A stretch of DNA of 64,000 nucleotides from DATFVA01 sp963743325. Its GTDB lineage: Bacteria; Bacteroidota; Ignavibacteria; Ignavibacteriales; Ignavibacteriaceae. Location: assembly GCA_963743325.1 (NCBI GenBank), contig CAVUOZ010000010.1, positions 186,001 through 250,000 of the forward strand, written 5' to 3'. Shown piece after piece: positions 44,404 to 53,621 of this stretch. Made by a program: the position numbers and the translations under genes. The notes below the pieces were generated by a model that saw only the letters and a list, made by a program, of their open reading frames with translations, had not been told where the DNA came from and ran no database searches. How positions within the stretch are numbered: the first letter of the stretch is position 1; every line of letters starts with the position of its first letter.

Positions 44404-44952
44404 TCAGAAACAAAGAATGCTATAACCTTTATCATGGTATGTCATCAGTACAATGTATGCATCACTAGCAATTATAATTTCAGGGGCCAGATTCTTAGGA
44501 TCAATGTCTGCAGAAGCCAAATACTGTCCGCATACAAAAAGTTCCACGCCGGATTTTTTAAGTTCTGAAAGCACTTTCAGATTTGGATTATCAACACCAT
44601 ATTTTTCTTTGTAATAATTATTTTCCAATATGCCATATACGGCAGGTCCGTGAAATACAACAGCAAATTTGATATTTTCATTAGGGATGCCTTCAACACC
44701 AAAAGCGTTCAGCTCAGAACCAGCCATATTAAGTGCCGGAAGCAGATCTGTGTATTTATCAGGCAAATCGGACGCTTCAAATATTGCTTTATAGATATGA
44801 TCTTTTTCAGGAGGTACCGCAGAATTTGGTATAACAACATATCCATCCGCTTCTGGTATAACCGGCGCTTTAGGAGTTGACCACTGTGCTAATACAGTTG
44901 CTCCTGCCAGAGAGGATAGAATAACAGACATCATTATTACTTTTTTGAACAT
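44404..44952 (-). CDS. Exported DsrE-family protein
   Basis: The product has 182 residues with a signal peptide (VIMMSVILSSLAGATVLAQ). The DsrE/DsrF-like fold is seen in YKAIFEASDLPDKYTDLLPALNMAGSELNAFGV, KFAVVFHGPAVYGIL and LKKSGVELFVCGQYL, where the single Cys is at the position used for sulfur relay in the family. An exported form is common in Bacteroidota and Chlorobiota, but its partner is unclear. GGGAAA lies before the ATG. It is downstream of the arylsulfatase on the same strand, a possible link to sulfur chemistry (inference). Confidence 0.85.
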   Translation of the reverse strand: MFKKVIMMSVILSSLAGATVLAQWSTPKAPVIPEADGYVVIPNSAVPPEKDHIYKAIFEASDLPDKYTDLLPALNMAGSELNAFGVEGIPNENIKFAVVFHGPAVYGILENNYYKEKYGVDNPNLKVLSELKKSGVELFVCGQYLASADIDPKNLAPEIIIASDAYIVLMTYHDKGYSILCF

Positions 44953-45009
44953 AAAATTTCCCTTTCCTTGATATAATTAAGAAAATACTTAGCAAATTCA
45001 TTTTAATTA

Positions 45010-46712
45010 TCAATCATTTTCATTCACAAAACTCTTCCTGTAAAGTGAATCATAATGTCCCCGATGGTCAAACACATCATTCTTATTTGCATAATTATTC
45101 CAGGCATTCATTAATTCATTTTTGATATCCGGAAATTGTGAAGATAGGTCTGTGGTTTCAGAGGGATCATTTTCAAGATCATAAAGCTGCCACGTTCCAG
45201 TGCCCATAGGTTGAGGCAGACGAAGTATTTTCCATTTACCTTCAATATAGGCTTTCATCTCAAAAAGTTCCCATCCATATCCTTCACTTAAATGTGTGGA
45301 ATCGGGATCACCTTTTAATAAAGGCAAAAGAGACTTTCCAATAAATGGATGAATCTTTTTGCCTTTGAACTGTTCCGGATAAGTCACATCTGCCAGTTCA
45401 AGCAGGGTAGGCATTATATCAGTAACATGAACAAAGCTTCTATTCCATTTCCCTGCATTTTTTTGCTGTCCCGGCATTTTAATTAGAAGAGGGGCCCTAA
45501 TTCCGCCTTCGGTTGTGAAACTCTTAAAGAAACGGAATGGGGATGAGGATGCCCGGGCCCATCCTGGTCCAGCTTCGGCATATGAGTTTTGCAATCCAAG
45601 ATTCCCGATTTCATTATTAAATGTGCTGAAATATTTTCCATCCTCATTGCCCGAATAGGTGCTTGCTATTGCACCATTGGAACCGTTGTCCGACATAAAA
45701 ATAATCATCGTGTTCTCATAAAATCCCTGTTGTTTTAGATAGTCAAAAAACCGGCCAATGCTCATATCCATATAGTCAAGCATTGCGGCATAAACTGCCA
45801 TATCTCTGGCAAAACGTTTTTTCTGCTCGTAGTTAAGTTTTTCCCATTTGGGTATTGCAGGATTTTGTGAGAATTTGTTTAAATCTTTTGGTATGATTCC
45901 CAATGCCTTCAGATTATTTAGTCTTAACAACCAAAGTGAATCGCAGCCCATATCAAATTTTTCCTTATATTTATCAATATATTCTTTAGGCGCATGGAGC
46001 GGGTCGTGCGCAGCGGTATAAGAAAGGTAGGCAAAGAAAGGTTTTTTATCAGACTTGTTTTTATCAATGAATTGAATCATAAAATCTGTGTAGGCTTTTG
46101 TAGAATAAAAATCTGTTGATGGTTCAATTGGTTTCCCATTCCTTGTATAATCCATCTTTTGAAGGGGTGATAGTGGTTTTCTATCATTCCAATGACTTCC
46201 GCCACCGGAGACAAGAATAAAAGTTTCTTCAAATCCGCGGTCGAACGGATCTTTACCCTGACCTTCACCGAGATGCCATTTACCGGTCATATAAGTATGA
46301 TATCCGTTGTCTTTCAATACTTCCGGATGGTTACGACCTGTTTACTAAGCTCTCCTGAGTAGCCCGGCAGATTCAGTGCGTGCAATTCAGGGTAGTCCAT
46401 TTCAGACATTATTCCTAATCCGGCAACGTGATTATCGTTTCCTTTCAATAAAGATGAACGTGTTGGGGAGCAAGTGGGTTGGACGTAAAAGCTTGAAAAC
46501 GATAAAGCTTCTTTTGAAAGTTGTTGCAGTACAGGTGTTTGTATGTTGCCGCCGAATGAAGAAATATCACTATAACCCAAATCATCAGCAACAATGATGA
46601 GGATGTTTGGTTTATTATTTCCGGATTTGGCTTCTTTTTGTGTTTGATCACAACTGAAAATCAGCAATGACAATGTAACTATCAACAACGAAATTAGATT
46701 TTTATGAATCAT
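45010..46712 (-). pseudogene. Arylsulfatase lipoprotein, interrupted by one frameshift
   Basis: Two frames join into one sulfatase of about 567 residues. The 5' part (46712 to about 46325) has lipobox LLIFSCDQ (Cys21), metal Asp pair VADDLGYSD (43-44) and the formylglycine motif CSPTR (Cys81). The 3' part resumes at LKDNGYHTYMTGKWHLGEG and contains FFAYLSYTAAHDPLHAPKEY, FMSDNGSNGA and YDLENDPSETTDL. The break is at the CCATCCGG segment (about 46325), where one missing C would restore TIPEVLKDNGY. If that base is a consensus error the enzyme is complete and should hydrolyse sulfate esters in the periplasm or at the surface; an anaerobic or FGE-type activator must be encoded elsewhere. Confidence 0.85.
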
Positions 46713-46881
46713 AATTATATAAATGTTTATTTTTCAATGATTATTTTTCTAAGATAACAAACTTAAACGGTTAATCATAAATGATATTTTTGTGAATCAT
46801 ATCGAGGTATTGAGGCCAACTTACCGAATTCTGCGCCGCGCATAAAGAGCAGGAATTCGAATGATTTATTAATCGCTCTCC
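46713..46881. other. Intergenic between sulfatase and PGA hydrolase
   Basis: This is the sulfatase promoter region on the minus strand. No clear terminator for the upstream gene is visible. Confidence 0.4.
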
Positions 46882-47469
46882 TTAAATTGAAAGTTTTTCT
46901 GTTGCGTTGAGTCCGTTTAGAACTTTACGTACTGCTTTCACAAACAAAGGCACATGAATACCATTCCTGAACTGCAATGAGAGTTCGAACTGTACCCCCA
47001 TATTTGTCTGCCCTCGATTGCAAATATTGTTCTGGTTTGTCCCGGCGAATTTATAACCCTGTCCCTTGAAACTCATACCCACACGACTGAGTTCATCTGC
47101 GAGAACATTTATTAAGTCAATATCACGGCCGCCAATAAATGCCCGTTCACCTTCTTCATTACAGCCGTGGATGGAAATCACGTTTTTATGATTTGCAATC
47201 AGTTTTAGACACCTGGGTTCATCAAACTTATGACTTGCAATGTGAAGAGCGTGGTTTCCATTAGACTTAAGTCCTCGAAAACAGTAGAGACTGTAGTCAA
47301 TCCCAGCAATAGCACTCGCGATGAATCCTGTTTTCGGTTCGATACCACCTGCGTGCGGGGCAATGATTGCAGTCAATGCTTTATTTTGTTCCAGGACAAT
47401 TACTTCGAAATCGGTTCCTTCTCTTTCGTAAGCAGCGAGTTCGGCATAATTCGAATACTTGTCCATCAT
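46882..47469 (-). CDS. Poly-gamma-glutamate hydrolase family protein
   Basis: The product has 195 residues. ATG at 47469 is chosen because AAGGTGAGG lies 8 bases upstream; a GTG three codons earlier is possible. Motifs follow the PGA hydrolase/DUF867 family (phage PghP): IIAPHAGGIEPKTG, HIASHKFDEPRC, ISIHGCNEEGERAFIGGRD and NMGVQFELSLQFR, with His and Glu residues placed as zinc ligands. These enzymes cleave poly-gamma-glutamate and are related to zinc carboxypeptidases. There is no signal peptide. Homologues occur in phages and in chromosomes; nothing else here is phage-like. Confidence 0.85.
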   Translation of the reverse strand: MMDKYSNYAELAAYEREGTDFEVIVLEQNKALTAIIAPHAGGIEPKTGFIASAIAGIDYSLYCFRGLKSNGNHALHIASHKFDEPRCLKLIANHKNVISIHGCNEEGERAFIGGRDIDLINVLADELSRVGMSFKGQGYKFAGTNQNNICNRGQTNMGVQFELSLQFRNGIHVPLFVKAVRKVLNGLNATEKLSI

Positions 47470-47687
47470 TGAGAACACCTCACCTTATTGTATCACTAGA
47501 ATAATTGCATGCAAAAAAGGTCAATAATATATTCACATATATCAATAATATCCATAAGAATATACTTTTTAAATGGAGGGCTACTGTTCACAATTGAACT
47601 CATAAACGCGGGTTACCTCTGCTTCTTGAAAGAGTTCAGCTCTATTGCAATTTCTGGCTGGGTTTTTATTGATTACATAGACAATTA
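47470..47687. other. Intergenic with degraded terminator module
   Basis: A TTCTTGAAAGAGTTCAGC module with decayed arms (about 47625-47670) resembles the CCCGATG terminators. A frame of 76 codons here (47509-47739) has no ribosome site and runs into the leader, so it is not called. Confidence 0.45.
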
Positions 47688-47815
47688 TTTGATTCTATTA
47701 TATATTTATTGCAAATTCAGGTTAGTGATTTTGCTCTAAGGTGAGGGTGAGACAATAGAGTCAGGTTGCTGAATCATTTCTGGGATAAAACACCGTAAAT
47801 CCTCCCGAAACAAAT
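47688..47815 (+). promoter_or_regulatory. Conserved leader element, copy 9
   Basis: TTTGATTCTATTATATATTTATTGC forms the promoter half. The leader half is the most diverged of the full-length set: CTAAGGTGAGGG, AATAGAGTCAGG, CACCGTAAATCCTCCCGAAAC. GAGG/CCTC can still pair. It lies 166 nt from the start at 47982, farther than the others. Confidence 0.5.
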
Positions 47816-47981
47816 TTGTGCAAAAAATTTTACTAATTTAAAGGTTTGTTCTGCATTGCAATAAAGGATAATAAGTTAAAATTATAAGCTGATTTAACAA
47901 GGTACTGAGAATACAGACCTGAATCCGACACACTGCCACTTTTATTAATTTGAAGCAAGTATCATTCAAAAAAGAGGATAT

Positions 47982-49491
47982 ATGAGAACAAATATTATGA
48001 AAATAATTTTTTTGATATCCATTATTTACTTTAAAACTGGATATACTCAGGATTGGCAGCCGACAAGTTTAACTAATGAATATGTAAAATGTTTAGCAAT
48101 AAATTCTTCAAATGAATATATCTATGCAGGATCGCTCTATTCCGAAGGTATCTTCAGATCAACTGATAATGGAAACAGTTGGGTCGTTAAGAATAATGGA
48201 CTGTCAGTACATGAAGTTTACGCCATAGCAGCAAATCCGAATGGACAATTGTTTGTTGCGACATGGGGGGGGCGGTATGTACCGTTCAACTAATAACGGT
48301 GATTCCTGGACTCAGATCAATAATGGTATTACTAATACCGTAATGTTTTCAGTGGCCCTTAATCCGCTAAATAGTTATGTGTTCGCAGGATCGGGAGGAT
48401 CGGGAATTTATTTATCAACGGATCATGGAAATACCTGGTCACTTGCAAATAATGGACTGACAAGTTTCAATATTCTTTCTCTTGCTGTGAATGTCAGTGG
48501 TTATATTTTTGCCGGCACATACGATGGTGTTTTTCGTTCAACGGATAATGGCAGCACATGGACTCAAACTAACGTTACAAGCGGTTGGGGTGAAGCATTC
48601 GCAACAAATTCTCCATTGTATAATATTTTTGCCGGTGTTCATACACAGGGAGTTTTCCGATCTACCGATAATGGAGATACATTTACTCCTGCTAATAACG
48701 GATTGACTCAAAATTCTGTTTTTGCTATTGCTAATACGGCAACGGGTTATGTTTATGCGGGAATATATGGCGGTGGTGGTGTCTTCCTTTCAACAGATAA
48801 TGGTGATAGCTGGGCGGAGAATAATTCCGGTCTTACAAACGGGGATATCCGGGCAATCGACATTGCTCCCAACGCTTATGTTTACGTAGCTACGTTCGGA
48901 AGCGGAGTTTTTATGAGCACAAATCCCATTCCAGTCGAATTAATAAGTTTTACGGCTTCGTTGAAGAATAGATCCATTCAGCTAAATTGGCAAACTGCTA
49001 CTGAGTTAAACAATTCCGGATTTGAAATTTTAAAAAGTACTGATAATATTTATTTTAACCGCTTTGGCTTTGTGGAAGGAGCCGGCAATTCTTCTACTCC
49101 TAAATTTTATTTGTTTACTGATCGGGAAGCAAAACCTGGAGTGAAATATTTCTATAAAATAAAACAAATTGATTTCGATGGGAGTTCAGCATTTTCAAAT
49201 ACTATCGAAGTTAGTATTCCTCTTTCAGCAACATTCTCGCTTGACCAAAACTATCCTAATCCGTTTAATCCGGCTACATCTATCAGCTATCAGTTACCTC
49301 TAAATAGTTTTGTGACATTAAAAGTGTATGATGTTTTAGGAAATGAGATAGCTACACTTATAAATGAAGAGAAACCCGCAGGCTCTTACAAGCTTGACTG
49401 GAATGCAGCTGACCAGCCAAGCGGAGTTTATTTTTACCAGTTAAAAACCGGCAGCTTTGTTCAGACAAAGAAAATGATTTTCCTCCGTTAA
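47982..49491 (+). CDS. Secreted BNR-repeat propeller with T9SS sorting domain, broken at a G8 tract
   Basis: Two frames make one protein of about 502 residues. The first (47982-48293) has a signal peptide (IIFLISIIYFKTGYTQ) and the first blades (GIFRSTDNGNSWVVKNNGL) and runs out of frame after VATWGG. The second resumes at GGMYRSTNNGDSWTQINNG and carries six more RSTDNGxxW blades, a fibronectin-III-like domain (VPVELISFTASLKNRSIQLNW form) and a T9SS tail (LDQNYPNPFNPATSISYQLP to TKKMIFLR). The junction is a run of eight G at 48265-48272; seven would restore the frame. A slippery tract in a surface protein suggests phase variation, but a sequencing error is possible. AAGAGG precedes the ATG. 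Confidence 0.85.
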
Positions 49492-49511
49492 CACTTCTAC
49501 CACCTGCGAAA

Positions 49512-49558
49512 AGCCTGTCTTACTCAGACACGCAGGAGACGGGGCAAGCAGACAGGCT
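49512..49558 (+). other. Long GC-rich inverted repeat after the propeller gene
   Basis: AGCCTGTCT pairs perfectly with AGACAGGCT around a 29-nt loop that itself contains CTGTC-like pieces. It has no T-run. It belongs to the CCTGCC/GGCAGG palindrome style seen elsewhere between genes. Confidence 0.5.
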
Positions 49559-49591
49559 CGGCTAAAATAAATTTTACCATTGATTACCAAT

Positions 49592-49618
49592 CCCGGTAAC
49601 CCACCAATTACCGGGTTT
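49592..49618 (+). terminator. Terminator, CCCGGTAAC family
   Basis: CCCGGTAA/TTACCGGG with an 8-base loop, followed by TTTA. Confidence 0.7.
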
Positions 49619-49644
49619 ACCATATTGCTGATTCTTTCAATAAT

Positions 49645-49770
49645 TTGATTGCTTCTATCAAATAAAGATTGCATTTTTAATATGTAGATATAATCTACTC
49701 CGTCAGGGTGAGAAGGCAGAGTTGGGAATTCTATTATTTGCAGACATATCGAATACTCTCCCGAAGTAGA
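49645..49770 (+). promoter_or_regulatory. Conserved leader element, copy 10
   Basis: TTGATTGCTTCTATCAAATAAAGATTGCA is the promoter half. TCTACTCCGTCAGGG opens and CTCTCCCGAAGTAGA closes the leader: TCTACT and AGTAGA are perfect complements here, compensating the other way round from copy 8. It lies 91 nt before the start at 49862. Confidence 0.65.
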
Positions 49771-49861
49771 AGTAAAAAAATATAAACTTCAGGTTATGCC
49801 AGGAGTGAATATTTACCACTTTTTCTACTGCATTTTCAAAAATTGCCATAAGGAGGTAATT

Positions 49862-51397
49862 ATGTGTAGTCTTCACCTAAGACCATTCTTAATATTAAGT
49901 GCTCTGATTATTTCATCTCTCCTCGCAGGCGGATGTAAAGAGGATTCCACCACTCAGCCGCCTCAGGGTAACAGCCCAACGATCATTTCATTCACAGCTG
50001 ATCCTTCATCGATTCCAGCAGGCGGAGATTCCGTAAAGCTTAGCTGGCAGGTTAATAATGCAACTGACCTGTCGATTTCACCTGGAATCGGTTCAGTAAC
50101 ACCTTCAGACAGCGGTGCTATAACCATCTTTGTTTCTTCAACAACTACATTTACCCTGACTGCATCAAATTCTGTCGGGAATGTCACAGCAATGGCTCAG
50201 GTTAATACCGGTCAATCCATGTCTGTGAATGGATTTGTGAAAGATATTGATGGAGAACCCATCTCCGGGGTTACGGTTATTATTAAAGGACAATCACCTA
50301 CTACCACAGGTACAGACGGTTCATTTTCTGTTCTAAACGTCATTTCTCCCTATGAAGTCAGAGTAATATTGAGTACACAGCAAACAGCAATAGTCTATCA
50401 GGGATTGACGCGCTCAGATCCGAGTTTACTCTATCTTGGCTCTACAACCACCGGAAAGTCTGCAACAATTACCGGGTTTGTTCCTGTAGCAGCCGGGAAA
50501 ACAACACTGGTTTATTTTATCAGCGGTACAAAAAAATGGTCAACGTTTGCCGACGAACTAACAGGACAATATTCTATTTCTGCAGACTGGAAAGGTTCAA
50601 CAGTTTCATATTCAGGTCAACTCCAGGTTCTAAGATGGACTACTAACATCGGAGGGTTACCCTCACAATATGATGCCTATGGATTTAAAAATCTTACTAT
50701 CAGTGACGGAGGATCATTTAGTGGAAACGATTTTATAGAAACGGATTTTACTGATCCTGCAGAACAAAGCATTAGCGGATCAATTATACGCCCCAATTCA
50801 AGCTACTCACTAACAGATAAACGTCTGGCAATAAATTTTGGAGATGTTTTTATTTATTTAGCATATGAATCAGGCGCCGCCCTGTCTGATAATTTTAGTT
50901 ACATAGTACCGGCTTTAACCGGAGCTACATTCCAGGTTGATGCAGATGCCTATATTTCGGCTATCCCAAGCCCACGACAGTCCTACTATCAGAAGAAAGG
51001 AATTATGGGAGGTTCAAGCGGGATTACTATCACACTTGCAATTGCACCGCAGCTCAATCTCCCTGTACACAATGGTACCGGCATTGATACAACGACTCAA
51101 TTCCTGTGGACTCAGGGCGGTGGATCGGGTATAAACTTAATTCAGATTATCCCTCAAATACAGGGTCCAATGTTTTTTATTTTCACTTCGGCAAACAGTA
51201 CCACCATTCCGAATCTTAGTCCACAGGGATTGGGATTACCATCAAATGTACCATATGACTGGTATATTTGGCGGTACTTCCCGATATCGACAATAAATGA
51301 TGTCGCTTCTGAATTCTTCATACCGCTAATCCAGGGCAACGGAGGTGAAAACGGGCATACAGTTTCCGAGATGTTTCGCTTTACGACACATCAATAG
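49862..51397 (+). CDS. Large lipoprotein with Ig-like and carboxypeptidase-regulatory-like domains
   Basis: The product has 511 residues. ATG at 49862 follows AAGGAGG; the frame extends 22 codons upstream without a ribosome site. The lipobox is SLLAGGCKED. An Ig-like domain (about 38-120, TIISFTADPSSIPAGGDSVKLSWQVNNATDLSI-type, ending TLTASNSVGNVTA) is followed by a carboxypeptidase-regulatory-like/CNA-B fold (about 125-205, VNGFVKDIDGEPISGVTVIIKG). A long unassigned beta-rich region follows, with LPVHNGTGIDTTTQFLW near the C-terminus that resembles another Ig-like module. No T9SS domain is present; the lipid anchor holds it to a membrane. Leader copy 10 lies upstream. Confidence 0.8.
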   Translation: MCSLHLRPFLILSALIISSLLAGGCKEDSTTQPPQGNSPTIISFTADPSSIPAGGDSVKLSWQVNNATDLSISPGIGSVTPSDSGAITIFVSSTTTFTLTASNSVGNVTAMAQVNTGQSMSVNGFVKDIDGEPISGVTVIIKGQSPTTTGTDGSFSVLNVISPYEVRVILSTQQTAIVYQGLTRSDPSLLYLGSTTTGKSATITGFVPVAAGKTTLVYFISGTKKWSTFADELTGQYSISADWKGSTVSYSGQLQVLRWTTNIGGLPSQYDAYGFKNLTISDGGSFSGNDFIETDFTDPAEQSISGSIIRPNSSYSLTDKRLAINFGDVFIYLAYESGAALSDNFSYIVPALTGATFQVDADAYISAIPSPRQSYYQKKGIMGGSSGITITLAIAPQLNLPVHNGTGIDTTTQFLWTQGGGSGINLIQIIPQIQGPMFFIFTSANSTTIPNLSPQGLGLPSNVPYDWYIWRYFPISTINDVASEFFIPLIQGNGGENGHTVSEMFRFTTHQ

Positions 51398-51473
51398 CAG
51401 CTTAATGACCGGCACCAGACAATGCATTTCATGATAGCATTGTTTGTTTGATAAACTGATTATAAGTGATAAT

Positions 51474-51508
51474 AACCTCTGCATATTTGAATATGCAGGG
51501 GTTTATTA
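51474..51508 (+). terminator. Terminator after the large lipoprotein
   Basis: AACCTCTGCATAT pairs with ATATGCAGGGGTT (one T-G pair) around TTGA, followed by TATTATTA. It can also serve the converging gene at 51537. Confidence 0.75.
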
Positions 51509-51536
51509 TTAGATATTTATTAACCGGAAGAGGGAC

Positions 51537-51995
51537 TTAATTCCAGTTATCAATTTTCAGATCATGAGGTGCGGGTTTGCCTTTTCCCGTTTCGACATAC
51601 TCACGAAGACTTAAAAGGAATACCGCCCACTTCATGCTGCAGTGAGATGTAAACTCGATTGCCTCTTGCCAGTTTCTGTGTCCGAAAAGAACAATAGTCT
51701 GGCTGTCCTGCTCGGATAACTGGAAAGTGATGTCAGTTCCAACCCACTCATCGGGACCATCTATGCAGTGCCATAGAACATCTTTTTGAGCTTTGAGCTC
51801 CTGCACTTGCATGACCATTTTGCCCATAATTTCACCTGTTTTTGATCGAAAACGGCATTCGATCTCTCCCCCGATCCGGCCATCACCAAAAACTTCCTCG
51901 GTCCACCAATGAGCAAGCCCTTCTAAGGATGTTAAAGCTTTATAGACTTGAGCCGCAGGGGACTTGATACCAATCCGATGAATGATGTCAACCAT
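51537..51995 (-). CDS. SRPBCC (AHSA1/START-like) domain protein
   Basis: The product has 152 residues. ATG at 51995 follows GGAGG by five bases; the frame reaches 52109, but those codons read as non-coding. The Bet v1-like fold is seen in VDIIHRIGIKSPAAQVYKALTSLEGLAHWWTEEVFGDGRIGGEIECRF, the core TFQLSEQDSQTIVLFGHRNWQE and the C-terminal helix CSMKWAVFLLSLREYVETG. This is the AHSA1/activator-of-Hsp90 homology branch, cytosolic ligand-binding domains often without known ligand. It is monocistronic. Confidence 0.9.
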   Translation of the reverse strand: MVDIIHRIGIKSPAAQVYKALTSLEGLAHWWTEEVFGDGRIGGEIECRFRSKTGEIMGKMVMQVQELKAQKDVLWHCIDGPDEWVGTDITFQLSEQDSQTIVLFGHRNWQEAIEFTSHCSMKWAVFLLSLREYVETGKGKPAPHDLKIDNWN

Positions 51996-52196
51996 ATTAA
52001 CCTCCGATAATTTAGTCGTGACTAACATTGTCGCTTGTAATATGCAAGCAAATTTTTTTTCATGTAATCTTTTCTTGTTCTTTGCACGGAGAATTTGATC
52101 GATTTTCAAGCTAAAGAATGCATAGACTCAAAGTGACCTAATAGACGGAATATTTATAAATAACAGTAAGGTTTCCTGCAAAGACAAGGTAAATAT

Positions 52197-53204
52197 CTAC
52201 CTTTTGATGTTATTTTTTTTAATACGATCATATTCTGACACAACATTCGGTTTATAAAAAATGGATAAATACCAATCATCAAACGGTGGCGGAGATTTAA
52301 GCGTCGAGTCATTTTGCGGAGAAATTCCTCTTTCTAAGTAAGTCATTGCCGATTTATTGACACTCTCAAAATACATTGACAGCTTGTCAATATCAGAGAT
52401 AGTACCAACAGGTCCGTGTCCGGGCACTAATATTTTAATATTGAGCTGTTCAATACTGTCCAGATAACTTACCCATTTATTCGGGTCGCCATCCCCGAGC
52501 CATGGTTGATTCTGAACAAAAAGCAGATCTCCCAAAAAAGCAATTTGTTCATCGGGAAGATATAAAAATAGATCGCTTTCAGTGTGGCCTGTACCGTATG
52601 ATAATAGTTTTGCTGACCGTTTACTCCCATATAAATTTAGCTGATCATTAAATGTCAGGTCCGGTAAAATTGTTTCTAGCACATCTTTGGATTTCACAAG
52701 TGCTTCAAAATACCCTTTCCACAATTTATTTTCTTCCAGCTCATGTGGAGTCATTGCAGAAGTATCTTCACTTTTAATTTTTTCGAGCCTTAGGGGTGCT
52801 TCCGTTTTATCATTCGCTATTTCTTCAGGTTGATATTTTTCAATAAGTTCACGGGTTCTTTCAGTACTTATTATAATCGCCGTATTGAACACCTGGTCTC
52901 CACCAATGTGATCGTTATGAAAGTGACTGTTTACTACACACTTTACTTTATTACCGGTAAGTTGTTCTGATGCCTTTTTAAGATCTTCAGCCGCCAAGGG
53001 TGTCATGAATGGGTCGAATATAAGTGTAGCATTCCCCAGATTAACAATACCTGCATTACATATTGAATAACCGCCGATTTTTGCAATAGCTGCGTATACT
53101 CCATCGGCAAGCTTTTGAATTGTAAAATGATTTGATTCATATGTTTGTGCTGACGAGCTTAATGTTAATATCAGTAATGCTGATAAAAAAATATACTTCT
53201 TCAT
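52197..53204 (-). CDS. Exported metallo-beta-lactamase-fold hydrolase
   Basis: The product has 335 residues with a signal peptide (YIFLSALLILTLSSSAQ). Zinc ligands are complete: HFHNDH (94-99), His and Asp in GTGHTESDLFLYLPDEQIAFLGDLLF, and His in VPGHGPVG. The core starts NAGIVNLGNATLIFDPFM, as in quinoprotein-relay-type and class B beta-lactamase-like periplasmic hydrolases. A helical insert (about 110-175) separates the first ligands from the rest. The substrate is unknown; a lactam or lactone cannot be told from sequence. It is divergent from the RND adaptor gene. Confidence 0.88.
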   Translation of the reverse strand: MKKYIFLSALLILTLSSSAQTYESNHFTIQKLADGVYAAIAKIGGYSICNAGIVNLGNATLIFDPFMTPLAAEDLKKASEQLTGNKVKCVVNSHFHNDHIGGDQVFNTAIIISTERTRELIEKYQPEEIANDKTEAPLRLEKIKSEDTSAMTPHELEENKLWKGYFEALVKSKDVLETILPDLTFNDQLNLYGSKRSAKLLSYGTGHTESDLFLYLPDEQIAFLGDLLFVQNQPWLGDGDPNKWVSYLDSIEQLNIKILVPGHGPVGTISDIDKLSMYFESVNKSAMTYLERGISPQNDSTLKSPPPFDDWYLSIFYKPNVVSEYDRIKKNNIKR

Positions 53205-53621
53205 TTTTAAACCTTTAATTACATCTTTTTTAATTAAAAATATTATCCTGTTTCTTTAGAATTCCTAATCTATAATAATATTTAATTTACGTAAAACAGA
53301 TAAAACTTTAAAAACGATAGTTATAGAAGAATATTAAAAAGTTCAAAATTCTTCAGATTCTTTGACCTTATTTTTTTAATTGATAAGTGCCTTCTAAGGA
53401 TACAAGAGCCAGGGTATATTTTAATACACTATCTACTCAAACCACAAACAACACGCTTCAGGTTGCAACCATTTACCGGTCAGCACAAATTAACATCCTG
53501 CATATGTGACTTATGAATAGGTTATGTAGAACGGACTGGTGGAAGATAATTCGTATTTTTTTGAATCAGTTTTACGCTTAACTTAGCTATTGTTAAATTA
53601 AAAATATCTGTGTTCCTAATA
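53205..53621. other. Divergent intergenic region
   Basis: This separates the exported hydrolase from the efflux genes. It is AT-rich and holds no gene; no regulator gene or clear operator was found near the efflux genes. Confidence 0.45.

Noticed and set aside
46882..47469. Prophage, suggested by the phage-type PGA hydrolase
   Set aside because: No other phage gene, integrase or attachment site is nearby; the family is also chromosomal.
47509..47739. A 76-codon frame before leader copy 9
   Set aside because: It has no ribosome site, overlaps a decayed terminator module and reads into the leader.
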